Source of the DNA: Cryobacterium sp. N22
GTDB lineage: Bacteria; Actinomycetota; Actinomycetes; Actinomycetales; Microbacteriaceae
DNA: 51,972 bases
Assembly: GCF_002929555.1 (NCBI RefSeq)
Contig: NZ_PJJP01000015.1
Coordinates: 1-51,972, forward strand
Reading direction: 5' to 3'
Shown here: piece by piece, positions 1-8,795 of the stretch
Numbering within the stretch: the stretch's first letter is position 1
Layout of the letters: the number at the start of each line of letters is the position of its first letter
Program-made: the position numbers and the translations under genes
The notes under the pieces: generated by a model
What the model was told of the DNA's origin: nothing
What the model saw: the letters and a program-made list of their open reading frames with translations, nothing else
Database searches by the model: none

Positions 1-45
1 CACTGACACTGCACCCGCCCGCGGACACACCCGGCCCCACACATC

Positions 46-106
46 CGCGAACCGTGAGAAAAGCCCCAAAACTCGCCAAATTCTGGGGCTTAACTCACGG
101 TTCGCG
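46..106. repeat. Long imperfect inverted repeat (hairpin)
   Basis: The left arm (46–68) and right arm (84–106) are complementary over 23 positions with two adjacent mismatches (59–60 against 92–93), around a 15-nt loop. It begins 6 bp beyond the stop of the minus-strand membrane-protein gene, so it may terminate that gene. There is no obvious U-tract, and the arm is longer than most terminators, so a dispersed palindromic element is the alternative. Confidence 0.7.
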
Positions 107-112
107 AGGCTG

Positions 113-610
113 CTAGCGGCGGATTTCTACCATCAGCACCCAGGCGTCGAGCATGGAGCCGATGATGGTGAGAATCACCCCGGCCGCGACCAGGTAGACG
201 CCGCCGGAGGCGCCGGTCACGATGAGCAGCAGGGCGCCCAGAACGAAGGGGAGCAGCTGGATGGCGGCGAGCGGCAGATAGACGGCGAGCGAGTATCGCG
301 GGGTCGCACTGTTCCGGGTCCGGTGGCTCAGGGAGACAGCGTGCAGCCAGGCCGCCGGTACGACGGCGACGAGCACCTCGACGCCCAGGAGAGGCCCGGG
401 CTGGCCGGGCACCAGAAGCAGGCCGCCGGTCACCACCACCAGCACGAGGGAGCCGACGGCGGCCGCGGCCCGCGCCGGCAGACCGGGGAGTGCGAGGATC
501 TCCCGGATGTTCACCGAGATCGCCACCATGACGAGGCCCGCCAGCGCCGCGGCGGCACCCGCCATGGCCACGGCGAAGTCACTCCAGCCTGCCGTCACGC
601 TCTCGTCCAT
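113..610 (-). CDS. Small integral membrane protein of unknown function
   Basis: The 165-residue product is almost entirely hydrophobic, with about four to five predicted membrane segments. The first (near residues 8–30) is Ala/Gly/Val-rich and is followed by the basic C-terminus of a short loop; the protein ends in VEIRR. I recognise no catalytic motif. I chose the ATG at 610 because GAAGG lies five bases upstream and a TATCGT -10-like box lies at 635–640. A GTG at 634 in the same frame would add eight residues but abuts that box. It is divergent from the acyltransferase gene. Function is unknown. Confidence 0.7.
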   Translation of the reverse strand: MDESVTAGWSDFAVAMAGAAAALAGLVMVAISVNIREILALPGLPARAAAAVGSLVLVVVTGGLLLVPGQPGPLLGVEVLVAVVPAAWLHAVSLSHRTRNSATPRYSLAVYLPLAAIQLLPFVLGALLLIVTGASGGVYLVAAGVILTIIGSMLDAWVLMVEIRR

Positions 611-744
611 GGCCGCCTTCGCTCGGATGCCCACACGATAGCGCGACCGCCCAGATTGTCATCAGCCCGGCGGCGCCCGCGGACCGGGCACGGCGCGGGA
701 CAAACGGCCCTCCGTGTGACCAGCAGGTTGACAGCCATTGGTCC

Positions 745-750
745 TACGCT
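745..750 (+). promoter_or_regulatory. -10 box of acyltransferase gene (leaderless)
   Basis: TACGCT lies six bases before the ATG at 757, so transcription should start at or next to the A of the start codon. No Shine-Dalgarno sequence precedes the ATG, which fits a leaderless mRNA. A TTGACA at 729–734 is too close to be its -35. Confidence 0.5.
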
Positions 751-756
751 GGGTGC

Positions 757-1542
757 ATGAGAAGGCGCAGCGGGGAACCGATCTACAGCACGGCGATTAC
801 GGCGGGTCGCACAGTTTTCGGGGTCTTCAGGCTGCGGCCGGCGGTGACCGGCCTCAGCAACCTGCCGGATGCCGGGGGAGCGGTGCTCGCCATCACCCAC
901 TTCGGCTACGCGGACTTCGCCCTCGTGGAGTGGATGACGTGGCGAAAGAACCGCCGGCACATCCGCTTCATGGCCAAGAAGGGCGCGTTCGACAAGCCCG
1001 TCGTCGGCTGGCTGTTGCGCGGGATGCGGCACATCAACGTCGACATGACGGCCGGGGCCCAGGCCTACGCCGACGCGGTGCGGGCGCTCAACTCCGGCGA
1101 ACTCGTCGGGGTGTTCCCCGAGGGCGGCGTGAACGCGTCCTTCACCGTGCGCGACCTCAAGACCGGCGCCGCGCGGATGGCCCAGGAGGCCAGGGTGCCC
1201 ATCGTGCCCATCGCCGTCTGGGGCGGCCACCGGCTGCTCACCAAGAACCACAAGCCGTCACTGCGAGAGGCCTATCGCACTCCGGTCGCGTTCGCGGTCG
1301 GCACTCCGGTGCACGTGGGCGCGGAGGACGACCCGCAGCAGGTCACCCATCGGCTGCACGGCGTGCTGCAGGAGCTCGTTGACGGCCTGCAGGCGCGCTA
1401 CCCGGAGCCCGGAGCCGGGCGCTGGTGGCAGCCCGCCCATCTGGGCGGAACCGCGCCCACCCCGGCGGAGGCCGCCGCGACGGAGGCGGAACGACAGCGA
1501 CGCAAGGCGGCTGCCCGGGCGGCCGCGACGCCGACGGCCTGA
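757..1542 (+). CDS. 1-acyl-sn-glycerol-3-phosphate acyltransferase family protein (PlsC-like)
   Basis: This is a 261-residue lysophospholipid acyltransferase-family protein that would transfer an acyl chain to lysophosphatidic acid or a related lipid at the membrane. The HX4D catalytic motif is His48–Asp53 (HFGYAD) and the acceptor-binding FPEG motif is at 120–123. The C-terminal 50 residues are Ala/Arg/Glu-rich and low in complexity. It has a probable leaderless start and is a single gene, divergent from the small membrane protein. The exact acyl acceptor cannot be read from sequence; menaquinone-linked or glycolipid substrates are possible. Confidence 0.85.
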   Translation: MRRRSGEPIYSTAITAGRTVFGVFRLRPAVTGLSNLPDAGGAVLAITHFGYADFALVEWMTWRKNRRHIRFMAKKGAFDKPVVGWLLRGMRHINVDMTAGAQAYADAVRALNSGELVGVFPEGGVNASFTVRDLKTGAARMAQEARVPIVPIAVWGGHRLLTKNHKPSLREAYRTPVAFAVGTPVHVGAEDDPQQVTHRLHGVLQELVDGLQARYPEPGAGRWWQPAHLGGTAPTPAEAAATEAERQRRKAAARAAATPTA

Positions 1543-1613
1543 ACCGAACCTCAAACCGGGCAGCAGACCGCCCTGCCTGCTGAGCGTTCCCGGCCTCCCA
1601 GGGGCCTGACCGG

Positions 1614-2165
1614 CTAGAGCGTTTCGCCCAATGCCCGGTACCGGCGTTCGTGGTAGATCAGTGCCTCGTCGTCCTCGCCGAGCCCGCCGCCCTCGATCTG
1701 CACGACGACGACAGCCGAATTGTGCACGGTCACGCGCTCCACGATGCGTCCGACCATCCACGACGTCACGTTGTTGAGCACGGGCAGCCCGAACGGCCCC
1801 ACCCGCCAGTGATCGCCGACGAAGCGCTCGGTGTTTGGTCCGGCGAGCCGCTCGGCCAGGGTGCGGTTGCGCAGCCCGAGCAGGTGGATGACCACGCGCT
1901 CTGTTTCGTTGATGGCCGGCCAGGAGCTGGCCGACTTCGCCATGTTGAAGGTCGCCAGGGGCGGCACCGCCGACATCGACGCCAGGGACGTCGCGGTGAA
2001 TCCGACGGGCTTCCCCTGCGCGTCCAGCGCGGTCACCACCGAGACGCCGGCCGCATGGCGACGAAACGCGTTCTTGAACGCGGCCAGGTCGCCAGGGGCG
2101 TTCGGGTCGGTATCGAGGGGCGGGGAATCGGGGAGACCCGCCGGTGCGGTGGTGCGTTCGCTCAT
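1614..2165 (-). CDS. Flavin reductase family protein (FMN-binding split barrel)
   Basis: The 183-residue protein matches the flavin-reductase-like split-barrel family, which reduces FMN or FAD with NAD(P)H, often for a partner monooxygenase. Visible family features are FRRHAAGVSVVTA near the N-terminus, GFTATSLASMSAVPPL (the flavin-phosphate loop region), and a terminal segment ending in YHERRYRALGE. I chose the ATG at 2165 because the longer frame to 2237 would overlap the hisD start and adds a non-conserved extension. It is divergent from hisD across a 70-bp spacer. No monooxygenase lies nearby, so the partner is unknown. Confidence 0.88.
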   Translation of the reverse strand: MSERTTAPAGLPDSPPLDTDPNAPGDLAAFKNAFRRHAAGVSVVTALDAQGKPVGFTATSLASMSAVPPLATFNMAKSASSWPAINETERVVIHLLGLRNRTLAERLAGPNTERFVGDHWRVGPFGLPVLNNVTSWMVGRIVERVTVHNSAVVVVQIEGGGLGEDDEALIYHERRYRALGETL

Positions 2166-2235
2166 AATGGTGCCAATCGTTTCACCAATCAGCCTATTCC
2201 CGTGCGAGCGCCGTTCTTGGATAAGCTGGGAGGAC

Positions 2236-3555
2236 ATGATTCAGACGATTGACCTTCGAGGAACGCGGCCTGCTCCGGCCGAACTTTTGGCCTCGGTGCC
2301 CCGGGCGCTCACCAGCGTCACGGTCGCCAGCGACGTCGCCGCCGAACTGATCGATGATGTGCGCGCCCGAGGCGAACAGGCCCTGCTCGACCAGGCCGAA
2401 CGCCTCGACAGGGTGCGCCCCGAGCACGTTCGTGTTCCCGCCTCCCACGTCACCGAGGCCCTCGCGGCCCTCGACCCGGATGTCCGCGTCGCGATCGAGG
2501 AGACCATCCGCCGGGTGCGCCTGGCCAGTGCCGCACAGGTGCCGCCCCTGGTGACCACCACCATCGCCGACGGCGCCGAGATCGTGCAGCGCTGGCGCCC
2601 CGTGCAGCGCGTCGGCCTCTACGTGCCCGGCGGCAAGGCCGTCTACCCGTCAAGCGTTGTGATGAACGTGGTGCCCGCGCAGGTGGCCGGTGTCACCTCC
2701 ATCGCCCTCGCATCCCCGCCGCAGAGCCACTTCGATGGACGGGTCCACCCCACCATCCTCGCGGTCGCCGGCCTCCTCGGCGTCGACGAGATCTACGCCA
2801 TGGGCGGCGCCGGCGCCGTGGGCGCTTTCGCCTACGGCGTTCCCGGCCTCGGCCTGGACCCCGTGCAGCTCGTCACCGGCCCCGGCAATGTCTACGTCGC
2901 CGCCGCGAAGCGTCTCGTGCGCGGTGTCACCGGGATCGACTCCGAAGCCGGACCGACCGACATCCTCGTGATCGCCGACGCCGAGGCCGACCCCGCCTTC
3001 GTCGCCGCCGACCTGGTCAGCCAGGCCGAGCACGACGAGCTCGCCGCCGCCGTGCTCGTCACGGACTCCGCCGAGCTCGCCGGTGCCGTCGAAGCGCTCC
3101 TGAACGACCTGGCCACCACCACCACGCACGCCGAACGGGTCACCGCCTCGCTGGGCGGCAGCCAGTCGGCGATCGTGCTGGTGGACGACCTCGAACAGGC
3201 CGCAGCGTTCAGTAACGCCTTCGGCCCCGAGCACCTCGAGATCCAGACCGAAGACCCCGACGCCGTCCTCGGCCAGATCGACAATGCCGGCGCCATTTTC
3301 CTCGGCCCGTACGCCCCGGTCAGCCTCGGCGACTACGCCGCCGGTTCCAACCACGTGCTGCCCACCGGGGGACAGGCGCGGTTCTCCGCGGCCCTCGGCG
3401 CATACACCTTCCTGCGCCCCCAGCAGGTCGTGCGCTACACCCGGGAGGGCCTCGCCGGCGTGGCCGACCACATTCTCGCCCTGTCCGCCGCGGAGGCGCT
3501 GCCCGCCCACGGTGACGCCGTCAGCGCCCGATTCACCACACCCGCGGAACGGTAG
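2236..3555 (+). CDS. hisD: Histidinol dehydrogenase
   Basis: HisD catalyses the last two steps of histidine synthesis, oxidising L-histidinol to histidine with two NAD+. The 439-residue length is typical. The zinc-ligand block QAEH is at residues 263–266, the PEHLE catalytic segment is near 332, and [15 protein letters not shown] follows near 371. The ATG at 2236 has GGGAGGA just upstream and starts [10 protein letters not shown] much longer upstream reading in frame is a shadow of the flavin reductase gene. It heads a hisD–nrdR–pyrD run. No other his genes are in the window. Confidence 0.97.
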   Translation: MIQTIDLRGTRPAPAELLASVPRALTSVTVASDVAAELIDDVRARGEQALLDQAERLDRVRPEHVRVPASHVTEALAALDPDVRVAIEETIRRVRLASAAQVPPLVTTTIADGAEIVQRWRPVQRVGLYVPGGKAVYPSSVVMNVVPAQVAGVTSIALASPPQSHFDGRVHPTILAVAGLLGVDEIYAMGGAGAVGAFAYGVPGLGLDPVQLVTGPGNVYVAAAKRLVRGVTGIDSEAGPTDILVIADAEADPAFVAADLVSQAEHDELAAAVLVTDSAELAGAVEALLNDLATTTTHAERVTASLGGSQSAIVLVDDLEQAAAFSNAFGPEHLEIQTEDPDAVLGQIDNAGAIFLGPYAPVSLGDYAAGSNHVLPTGGQARFSAALGAYTFLRPQQVVRYTREGLAGVADHILALSAAEALPAHGDAVSARFTTPAER

Positions 3556-3558
3556 GCT
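3553..3558 (+). promoter_or_regulatory. -10 box of nrdR built on the hisD stop codon
   Basis: TAGGCT begins with the TAG stop of hisD and ends ten bases before the nrdR ATG at 3569. If used, the nrdR 5' leader would be only about three bases. There is no clear Shine-Dalgarno, so near-leaderless translation is likely. Confidence 0.45.
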
Positions 3559-3568
3559 CGTAAGCACA

Positions 3569-4054
3569 ATGTATTGCCCGTTTTGTCGCCACCCAGATTC
3601 CCGCGTCATCGATTCCCGCACCAGCGACGACGGGCTCTCGATCCGCCGACGCCGGCAGTGCCCGGAGTGCGGTCGCCGGTTCAGCACCACCGAAACCGCC
3701 AGCTTGAACATCATCAAGCGCAGCGGCGTGGTCGAACCGTTCAGCCGCGAGAAGATCGTCTCCGGCGTGCGCAAGGCCTGCCAGGGCCGCCCGGTCACCG
3801 ACTCGGACCTGGCCATGCTCGCGCAGAAGGTCGAGGAGACCATCCGCCAGACCGGTGCGTCCCAGATCGAGGCCAACGACATCGGCCTGGCCATCCTCGC
3901 CCCGCTGCGTGACCTCGACGAAGTGGCCTACCTCCGCTTCGCCAGCGTCTACCAGGCGTTCGACTCGTTGGACGACTTCGAGAGCGCGATCGCCCAGCTG
4001 CGCACCGAACACGCGGCCGCCGCGACGGAATCCGACCCCGAACCCGAACGGTAG
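3569..4054 (+). CDS. nrdR: Transcriptional regulator NrdR
   Basis: NrdR represses ribonucleotide reductase genes in response to nucleotide state. The 161-residue protein has a zinc ribbon with Cys3, Cys6, Cys31 and Cys34, the conserved VIDSR and [14 protein letters not shown] segments, and an ATP-cone domain from about residue 49 onward ([14 protein letters not shown]). The ATG at 3569 gives the canonical MYCPFC start. The gene lies 13 bp after hisD and 2 bp before pyrD, so it may be co-transcribed with both. Its nrd targets are not in this window. Confidence 0.97.
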   Translation: MYCPFCRHPDSRVIDSRTSDDGLSIRRRRQCPECGRRFSTTETASLNIIKRSGVVEPFSREKIVSGVRKACQGRPVTDSDLAMLAQKVEETIRQTGASQIEANDIGLAILAPLRDLDEVAYLRFASVYQAFDSLDDFESAIAQLRTEHAAAATESDPEPER

Positions 4055-4056
4055 CC

Positions 4057-5112
4057 GTGTACCCCACCCTCTTCAAGCTGGTGCTCACCCGGATCGACCC
4101 CGAACAGGCGCATCACCTGGCCTTCGAGGTCATCAGGTGGCTGCCGCGCCTCGGCCTCGGCCCTCTCGTGCACAGGTTCACCCGACCGCGTACCGACATC
4201 GGGGTGGACACCCTCGGCCTGCACTTCGACTCACCTTTCGGCGTCGCCGCCGGGTTCGACAAGGATGGCCACGCCGTCATCGGGCTGGGCCGCCTCGGTT
4301 TCGGGCACGTCGAGGTCGGCACGCTCACGGCCATCGCGCAGCCCGGCAACCCCAAACCGCGCCTGTTCCGTCTCATAGCCGACCGCGCCGTCGTCAACCG
4401 GATGGGCTTCAACAACGGCGGCGCCGAAGCGGCCGTCGCGCGCCTGCGCCAGGTACGCAGCACCCCCAACCGTCCGGTCCTGGGTATCAACATCGGCAAG
4501 AGCCGGGTCACCGCGGTTGAAGACGCCACGGCCGATTACCTGGTCAGCACGGTCGCCCTGGCCCCCCTCGCGGACTACCTGGTGGTGAACGTGAGCTCAC
4601 CCAACACCCCGGGCCTGCGCGGCCTGCAGGAGCTCGACCAGCTCGCCCCGCTGCTGCGGGCGGTGCAGGAGCAGGCCGGCGATACCCCGCTGCTGGTCAA
4701 GATCGCACCCGACCTCACCGACGACGAGGTGACCCGCATCGCCGGCCTCACCGTGGAACTCGGCCTGGACGGCATCATCGCCACCAACACCACCATCAGC
4801 CGGGAAAACCTGCTGACCGACCCCGCCGTCGTGGCCGCGGCCGGCGCCGGCGGGCTCTCCGGCGCGCCCTTGAACGACCGGTCGCTCGCCGTCCTGCGCC
4901 TCATTCGGGCCAGCGTTCCTGCTGAGCTGTGCGTCATCTCCGTCGGCGGAGTCGAGACCGCGCAGCAGGTCGCCGAGCGTCTCGACGCCGGCGCCACCCT
5001 GGTGCAGGGTTACACGGGCTTCCTCTACCGGGGGCCGCTCTGGGCTCGCCAGATCAACCGAGGGCTCGACAGGCTGCTCGCCGGTCGCGGCACCGCCCCG
5101 GTCCTCTCCTAG
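4057..5112 (+). CDS. pyrD: Dihydroorotate dehydrogenase (quinone), class 2
   Basis: PyrD oxidises dihydroorotate to orotate in pyrimidine synthesis and passes electrons to the quinone pool at the membrane. The 351-residue length and the N-terminal amphipathic region (YPTLFKLVLTRIDPEQAHH) mark the class 2, membrane-associated form. The FMN barrel shows GVAAGFDKDG, RMGFNNGGA, and VNVSSPNTPGLR with the catalytic serine. The start is GTG at 4057, two bases after the nrdR stop. The link to nrdR is a plausible nucleotide-metabolism grouping. Confidence 0.96.
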   Translation: MYPTLFKLVLTRIDPEQAHHLAFEVIRWLPRLGLGPLVHRFTRPRTDIGVDTLGLHFDSPFGVAAGFDKDGHAVIGLGRLGFGHVEVGTLTAIAQPGNPKPRLFRLIADRAVVNRMGFNNGGAEAAVARLRQVRSTPNRPVLGINIGKSRVTAVEDATADYLVSTVALAPLADYLVVNVSSPNTPGLRGLQELDQLAPLLRAVQEQAGDTPLLVKIAPDLTDDEVTRIAGLTVELGLDGIIATNTTISRENLLTDPAVVAAAGAGGLSGAPLNDRSLAVLRLIRASVPAELCVISVGGVETAQQVAERLDAGATLVQGYTGFLYRGPLWARQINRGLDRLLAGRGTAPVLS

Positions 5113-5156
5113 GCAGCACGCCGGGGCACGCGGGGCGTCTGCCCGACGTGACCCGG

Positions 5157-6257
5157 TCAGTCGATGGGGCCGGGCGCTCCGGGATCTTCGATGAAGCCCA
5201 GGTCGGCGAGCTGGGCCGCCAGGCTCGCACCATCAGGACCGTAGACCCAGAGCGGATCCGGCTTGGCCTCCGCGGCGTCCTTGGCCCTGCGGCCGGCCAG
5301 CACGGCCTCGCTCGGTGACAGCCGGCGGATGGCGACCGCGGCGACGCACTGCGGGAAGTCCTGCTGGAATTCGCTGTAGATCGCTTCGTCGTGCTGCCCG
5401 TCGTCGCCGATCAGGACCCACTTCATGTCGGGGAACTCGTGCGCCAGCCTGCGCAGGTTGTCGCGCTTGTGCTCACGGCCGCTGCGGAACAGCCGGTCGT
5501 GCGTGGGTCCCCAGTCGGTGAGCAGCAGCGCCCCGGCCGGGTAGAGGTTGCGGGAGAGGAACCTGCTGAGCGTCGGCGCGACATTCCAGGCGCCGGTGGA
5601 CAGGTAGATGACGGGAGCGCCCGGTGTCGCATCGGCGAGGCGGTCCAGCAGCACGGCCATGCCCGGCGTCGGCACGCGAGCGTGCTCGTCGAGGACGAAG
5701 GTGTTCCACGCGGCCAGGAGTGGACGGGGCAGGGTGGTGACCATGACGGTGTCGTCGACGTCGGAGATCACGCCGGTGCGCACATCGGGGGCGACCACGA
5801 AGACCGGCGCGTCGACGCTTTCGGAGGCGTGCGTGTGCAGCTTGGCGTTGTGCCAGCCCGGCTCCAGGTTGACCTGCATGACGGTGTCGACGACTCCGCC
5901 GCGGTCGGCCTGAACCCGGTGCGCCTTGCCGCCGATGTCGATGGTGACCGTGACGTCGTTGACCGGCACGCTCGTGAAGCTCCGCCAGCCCCGGATGCTG
6001 GCGTCACGCTTGTCGTTTCGACGCCGTTTGCGGGTGGCGCCGGTTGACTTCACCGGTTTTGACAGCAGGACACGGCAGAGAATCCGCACGCGCTCCGTGG
6101 TGCCGTAACCGGTGTACGGGATGACGATCGGCAGGTGTCCGCGACGACGGGCGAACTTCTCCCGCTTGTCGTGAAGCCAATCCTCGATCCGCGCTGCTCG
6201 GTGCATTAAGCGCGCGGGGTCCAGGGGAGTGGAGGGCGTGGCGGGGGACTTTGACAC
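5157..6257 (-). CDS. App1 family protein (DUF2183, phosphatidate-phosphatase-like)
   Basis: The 366-residue protein has a C-terminal HAD-like App1 domain with the DVDDT nucleophile motif at residues 166–170. Downstream it has LSTGAWN and a GDDGQHDEAIY acidic motif. Yeast App1 is a phosphatidate phosphatase; the bacterial substrates are not established. An N-terminal beta-rich domain (about 45–155) precedes it. The GTG start at 6257 has GAGG close upstream; an internal ATG at 6206 is the alternative. It converges with pyrD. Confidence 0.85.
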   Translation of the reverse strand: MSKSPATPSTPLDPARLMHRAARIEDWLHDKREKFARRRGHLPIVIPYTGYGTTERVRILCRVLLSKPVKSTGATRKRRRNDKRDASIRGWRSFTSVPVNDVTVTIDIGGKAHRVQADRGGVVDTVMQVNLEPGWHNAKLHTHASESVDAPVFVVAPDVRTGVISDVDDTVMVTTLPRPLLAAWNTFVLDEHARVPTPGMAVLLDRLADATPGAPVIYLSTGAWNVAPTLSRFLSRNLYPAGALLLTDWGPTHDRLFRSGREHKRDNLRRLAHEFPDMKWVLIGDDGQHDEAIYSEFQQDFPQCVAAVAIRRLSPSEAVLAGRRAKDAAEAKPDPLWVYGPDGASLAAQLADLGFIEDPGAPGPID

Positions 6258-6394
6258 ACCTCAGTCTCTCATGCGCCGCGGTGCCGCCCGGCACAGTGCC
6301 GGGCCGGACCATCACCGACGCGACCCGCCCGGGGCCCACGCTCACGCTCCATTTGGGGGGTGCATTTCTGTGTCTGGGTGTCAGCCGGGGGCCC

Positions 6395-6400
6395 TAAGAT
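6395..6400 (+). promoter_or_regulatory. -10 box of TetR-family regulator gene
   Basis: TAAGAT would give a 5' leader of about 18–20 bases that carries AAGGAGG (6415–6421), four bases from the GTG at 6426. This supports the GTG rather than the upstream ATG in the same frame as the start. Confidence 0.45.
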
Positions 6401-6425
6401 TGTGACGTATATTCAAGGAGGACAC

Positions 6426-7082
6426 GTGGCGCTGATTGACATATTCGGGGGAGACTCTGTCGCACAGGGACGGCAAATCCGCACCGAACCGATACAACAG
6501 CGCAGTGCCGCCAGGTTGACCGCACTTCTGGACGCCGCCGCGGAGGTCGTCGACGAGGTCGGTTTCGACCGCATCACGACGGCCATGGTCGCTGAGCGTG
6601 CCGGAGCCTCGATCGGCACGGTGTACCGCTACTACCCCGACCGGGTCGCCGTTCTCGAGGGACTGCGCGAACGCGCGGTGCAGCGCTTTCGTCAGCGTGT
6701 CGCCGACACCCTGAAGGAGACCCAGCCGGGCACCTGGTGGGAAGCCGTCGACTGCGGGATCACGGCTTTCGTCGAGCTGTATCGCGCCGAGCCGGGATTC
6801 CGCATCCTGCATTTCGCCGATCGTGAGCGCGCCGATTCCAGCGTGCCTGACGAACTGAGCTCGGGGTTCTTCGCCAACCAGATCGCCGGCGTCCTGTCGG
6901 AGGAATTCGGCCTGTCCGCCGGCCCCGACCTGATCTTCCGGCTCGAAGTGGCCGTTGAAATGGCCGACTCCCTGTTGTCGCGAGCCTTCACCTGGAACAC
7001 CCAGGGTGATGAACGCTTCATCGCCGAATGCCGACGCATCATGCACGATTATCTCGTCGGCTACTACGGTCCGGACGCCTGA
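6426..7082 (+). CDS. TetR/AcrR family transcriptional regulator
   Basis: The 218-residue protein has a TetR helix-turn-helix near residues 25–70 (ARLTALLDAAAEVVDEVGF then AERAGASIGTVYRYYPDR) and an all-helical ligand-binding C-terminus. AAGGAGG precedes the GTG at 6426; the frame opens earlier at 6360, but that start has no ribosome binding site. It lies about 160 bp upstream of the osmoprotectant transporter operon on the same strand. Two short dyads sit in that gap, so control of the transporter is possible but unproven. The ligand is unknown. Confidence 0.9.
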   Translation: MALIDIFGGDSVAQGRQIRTEPIQQRSAARLTALLDAAAEVVDEVGFDRITTAMVAERAGASIGTVYRYYPDRVAVLEGLRERAVQRFRQRVADTLKETQPGTWWEAVDCGITAFVELYRAEPGFRILHFADRERADSSVPDELSSGFFANQIAGVLSEEFGLSAGPDLIFRLEVAVEMADSLLSRAFTWNTQGDERFIAECRRIMHDYLVGYYGPDA

Positions 7083-7121
7083 CCTGAACCGTCGCCTCTG
7101 GCCCTGACGACGAACACCGGC

Positions 7122-7146
7122 AATCCACTTTGGATTCGGCTCCGAA
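7122..7146. promoter_or_regulatory. Paired short dyads upstream of osmoprotectant operon
   Basis: AATCCA-CTT-TGGATT (7122–7136) and TTCGG-CT-CCGAA (7135–7146) are perfect short inverted repeats that overlap by two bases. They lie between the TetR gene and the transporter operon, where an operator would be expected. No protein assignment can be made from sequence alone. Confidence 0.35.
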
Positions 7147-7242
7147 GAATGGTTGGCTAGTCATCCGCACTTGCCCGCTTCTGTCGCCCCGCATCCGCGG
7201 GAGCGAGGGACGTCGAGCCCGCATCGAGGATTGAGCCCAGCC

Positions 7243-8121
7243 ATGATCGAGTTCCGTTCAGTCAGCAAGCGCTTCCCCGACGGCACCCTCGCAGTCCAGG
7301 ATTTCAGCCTGGTTCTGCCCTCCCACAAGACGACAGTGCTCGTCGGGTCCTCCGGATCGGGCAAGACCACCCTGCTGCGCATGATCAACCGCATGGTCGA
7401 CCCGACCAGCGGGTCGGTCGAGATCGACGGCGAGGACATCGCCAGCCTGCCCCCGGTGAAGCTGCGCCGCGGAATCGGCTACGTCATGCAGAACTCCGGG
7501 CTGCTGCCGCACCGCACAGTTCTCGACAACGTCGCCACGGTGCCACTGCTGCGCGGCACGCCCAAGCGTCAGGCCAGGGCGGATGCCCTGGCGATGCTGG
7601 ACACCGTCGGACTGGACCGTGCTCTGGCCGACCGGTACCCGAGCCAGCTCTCCGGTGGCCAGCAGCAACGCGTCGGCGTGGCTCGGGGACTGGCCGTCAA
7701 CCCGAACATCCTGCTGATGGACGAACCGTTCGGGGCCGTTGACCCCATCGTTCGCGCTGAGCTCCAGCAGGAGTTGGTGCGGCTGCAGAAGGAACTGGAC
7801 AAGACCGTCGTCTTCGTCACCCACGACATCGAGGAGGCGTTCCTGCTCGGCGACCAGATCGTCATCCTCCGGGAGGGCGGCCGCATCGCCCAGGTCGGGT
7901 CGCCGGCCGATCTGCTGGCGCGGCCGGCCGACGACTTCGTCGCCAGCTTCGTCGGCGCTGATCGTGGCCGACGGGTGCTGCACGTGGAACGCCACGGCGA
8001 CGGGAACGTTGTCGTCGACAGCGACGGACGCCTGGCCGGGGTGCTGAACGGGGAGCCGGTCGCGGGCACCTCGGCGGGTTCCTCAGCGGGCTCGACACCG
8101 GGCGCCGAAGGCGACCGATGA
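7243..8121 (+). CDS. Osmoprotectant ABC transporter ATP-binding protein
   Basis: This is the ATPase of a betaine/carnitine/choline-type (OpuC/ProV-like) importer. The 292-residue protein has Walker A GSSGSGKTT (35–43), the Q-loop YVMQNSGLLPHRTV, the signature LSGGQ (136–140), Walker B ILLMDE (156–161) and the H-loop VTHD. OpuCA/ProV proteins usually carry a tandem CBS module of about 100 residues after the ATPase core; here only a short Ser/Gly-rich tail follows. The ATG at 7243 gives the usual MIEFRSVSKRF start. It overlaps the next gene by four bases (ATGA). Confidence 0.93.
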   Translation: MIEFRSVSKRFPDGTLAVQDFSLVLPSHKTTVLVGSSGSGKTTLLRMINRMVDPTSGSVEIDGEDIASLPPVKLRRGIGYVMQNSGLLPHRTVLDNVATVPLLRGTPKRQARADALAMLDTVGLDRALADRYPSQLSGGQQQRVGVARGLAVNPNILLMDEPFGAVDPIVRAELQQELVRLQKELDKTVVFVTHDIEEAFLLGDQIVILREGGRIAQVGSPADLLARPADDFVASFVGADRGRRVLHVERHGDGNVVVDSDGRLAGVLNGEPVAGTSAGSSAGSTPGAEGDR

Positions 8122-8795
8122 CCTGGGTGCTGGCCAATCTCGGCCTGATCTGGGCGCGCACCCTCGACCACGTGGTGCTGAGCCTGCCGCCGATAGTGAT
8201 CTGCTTCGTGATCGCGGTTCCGCTGGGCTGGTTTGCCCGGCGCTACCGGGTGAGCCGCGGCATCATCCTGACCGGCGCCGGCCTGCTCTATGCGGTGCCC
8301 TCGTTGCCGTTGATCTTCGTGCTGCCCGCCGTGATCGGCACCAGCCTGCTCTCCCCGGTGAACGTGATCATCGCCCTGACCCTGTACGGCATCGCCCTCA
8401 TGGTGCGGGTCGTCGCCGACGGTCTCGATTCGGTGGATGCCGACGTCCGCCAGTCCGCCTCCGCGATGGGCTATTCCACCTGGTCGCGGTTCTGGCAGGT
8501 GGAGCTCCCGCTGTCCGGCCCGGTCCTGCTGGCCGGTATGCGCGTCGTGGCGGTCAGCACCGTCAGCCTGGTCACCGTCGGTGCGGTGATCGGGGTGCAG
8601 AGCCTGGGCAGCCTCTTCACCGACGGCTTCCAGCGAGGAATCCAAGCCGAGATCATCGCCGGCCTCGTCGCAACGGTGGCCCTGGCGCTCCTCTTCGACG
8701 GGGCGCTGGTGCTCGCCGGTCGGGTGTTGATGCCCTGGACCCGACGGGTCGCGCCGCCGAAACCGAGTGTTCCCCTCGAGGTGAGCGCAGCATGA
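8118..8795 (+). CDS. Osmoprotectant ABC transporter permease (first)
   Basis: The 225-residue membrane permease has about five to six hydrophobic segments and a BPD-transport (MetI-like) EAA loop region around VDADVRQSASAMGYSTWSRFWQVELPLSGPVLLAG. It would form a heterodimeric channel with the permease encoded downstream. Both ends overlap neighbours by ATGA, so translational coupling is likely. It follows the ATPase in the usual OpuC-type order. Confidence 0.92.
   Translation: MTWVLANLGLIWARTLDHVVLSLPPIVICFVIAVPLGWFARRYRVSRGIILTGAGLLYAVPSLPLIFVLPAVIGTSLLSPVNVIIALTLYGIALMVRVVADGLDSVDADVRQSASAMGYSTWSRFWQVELPLSGPVLLAGMRVVAVSTVSLVTVGAVIGVQSLGSLFTDGFQRGIQAEIIAGLVATVALALLFDGALVLAGRVLMPWTRRVAPPKPSVPLEVSAA

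Noticed and set aside
2650..3894. Long minus-strand open frame over hisD
   Set aside because: It is antisense to hisD and nrdR, has low-complexity Gly/Val/Asp composition typical of GC-rich shadows, and no recognisable domain or ribosome binding site.
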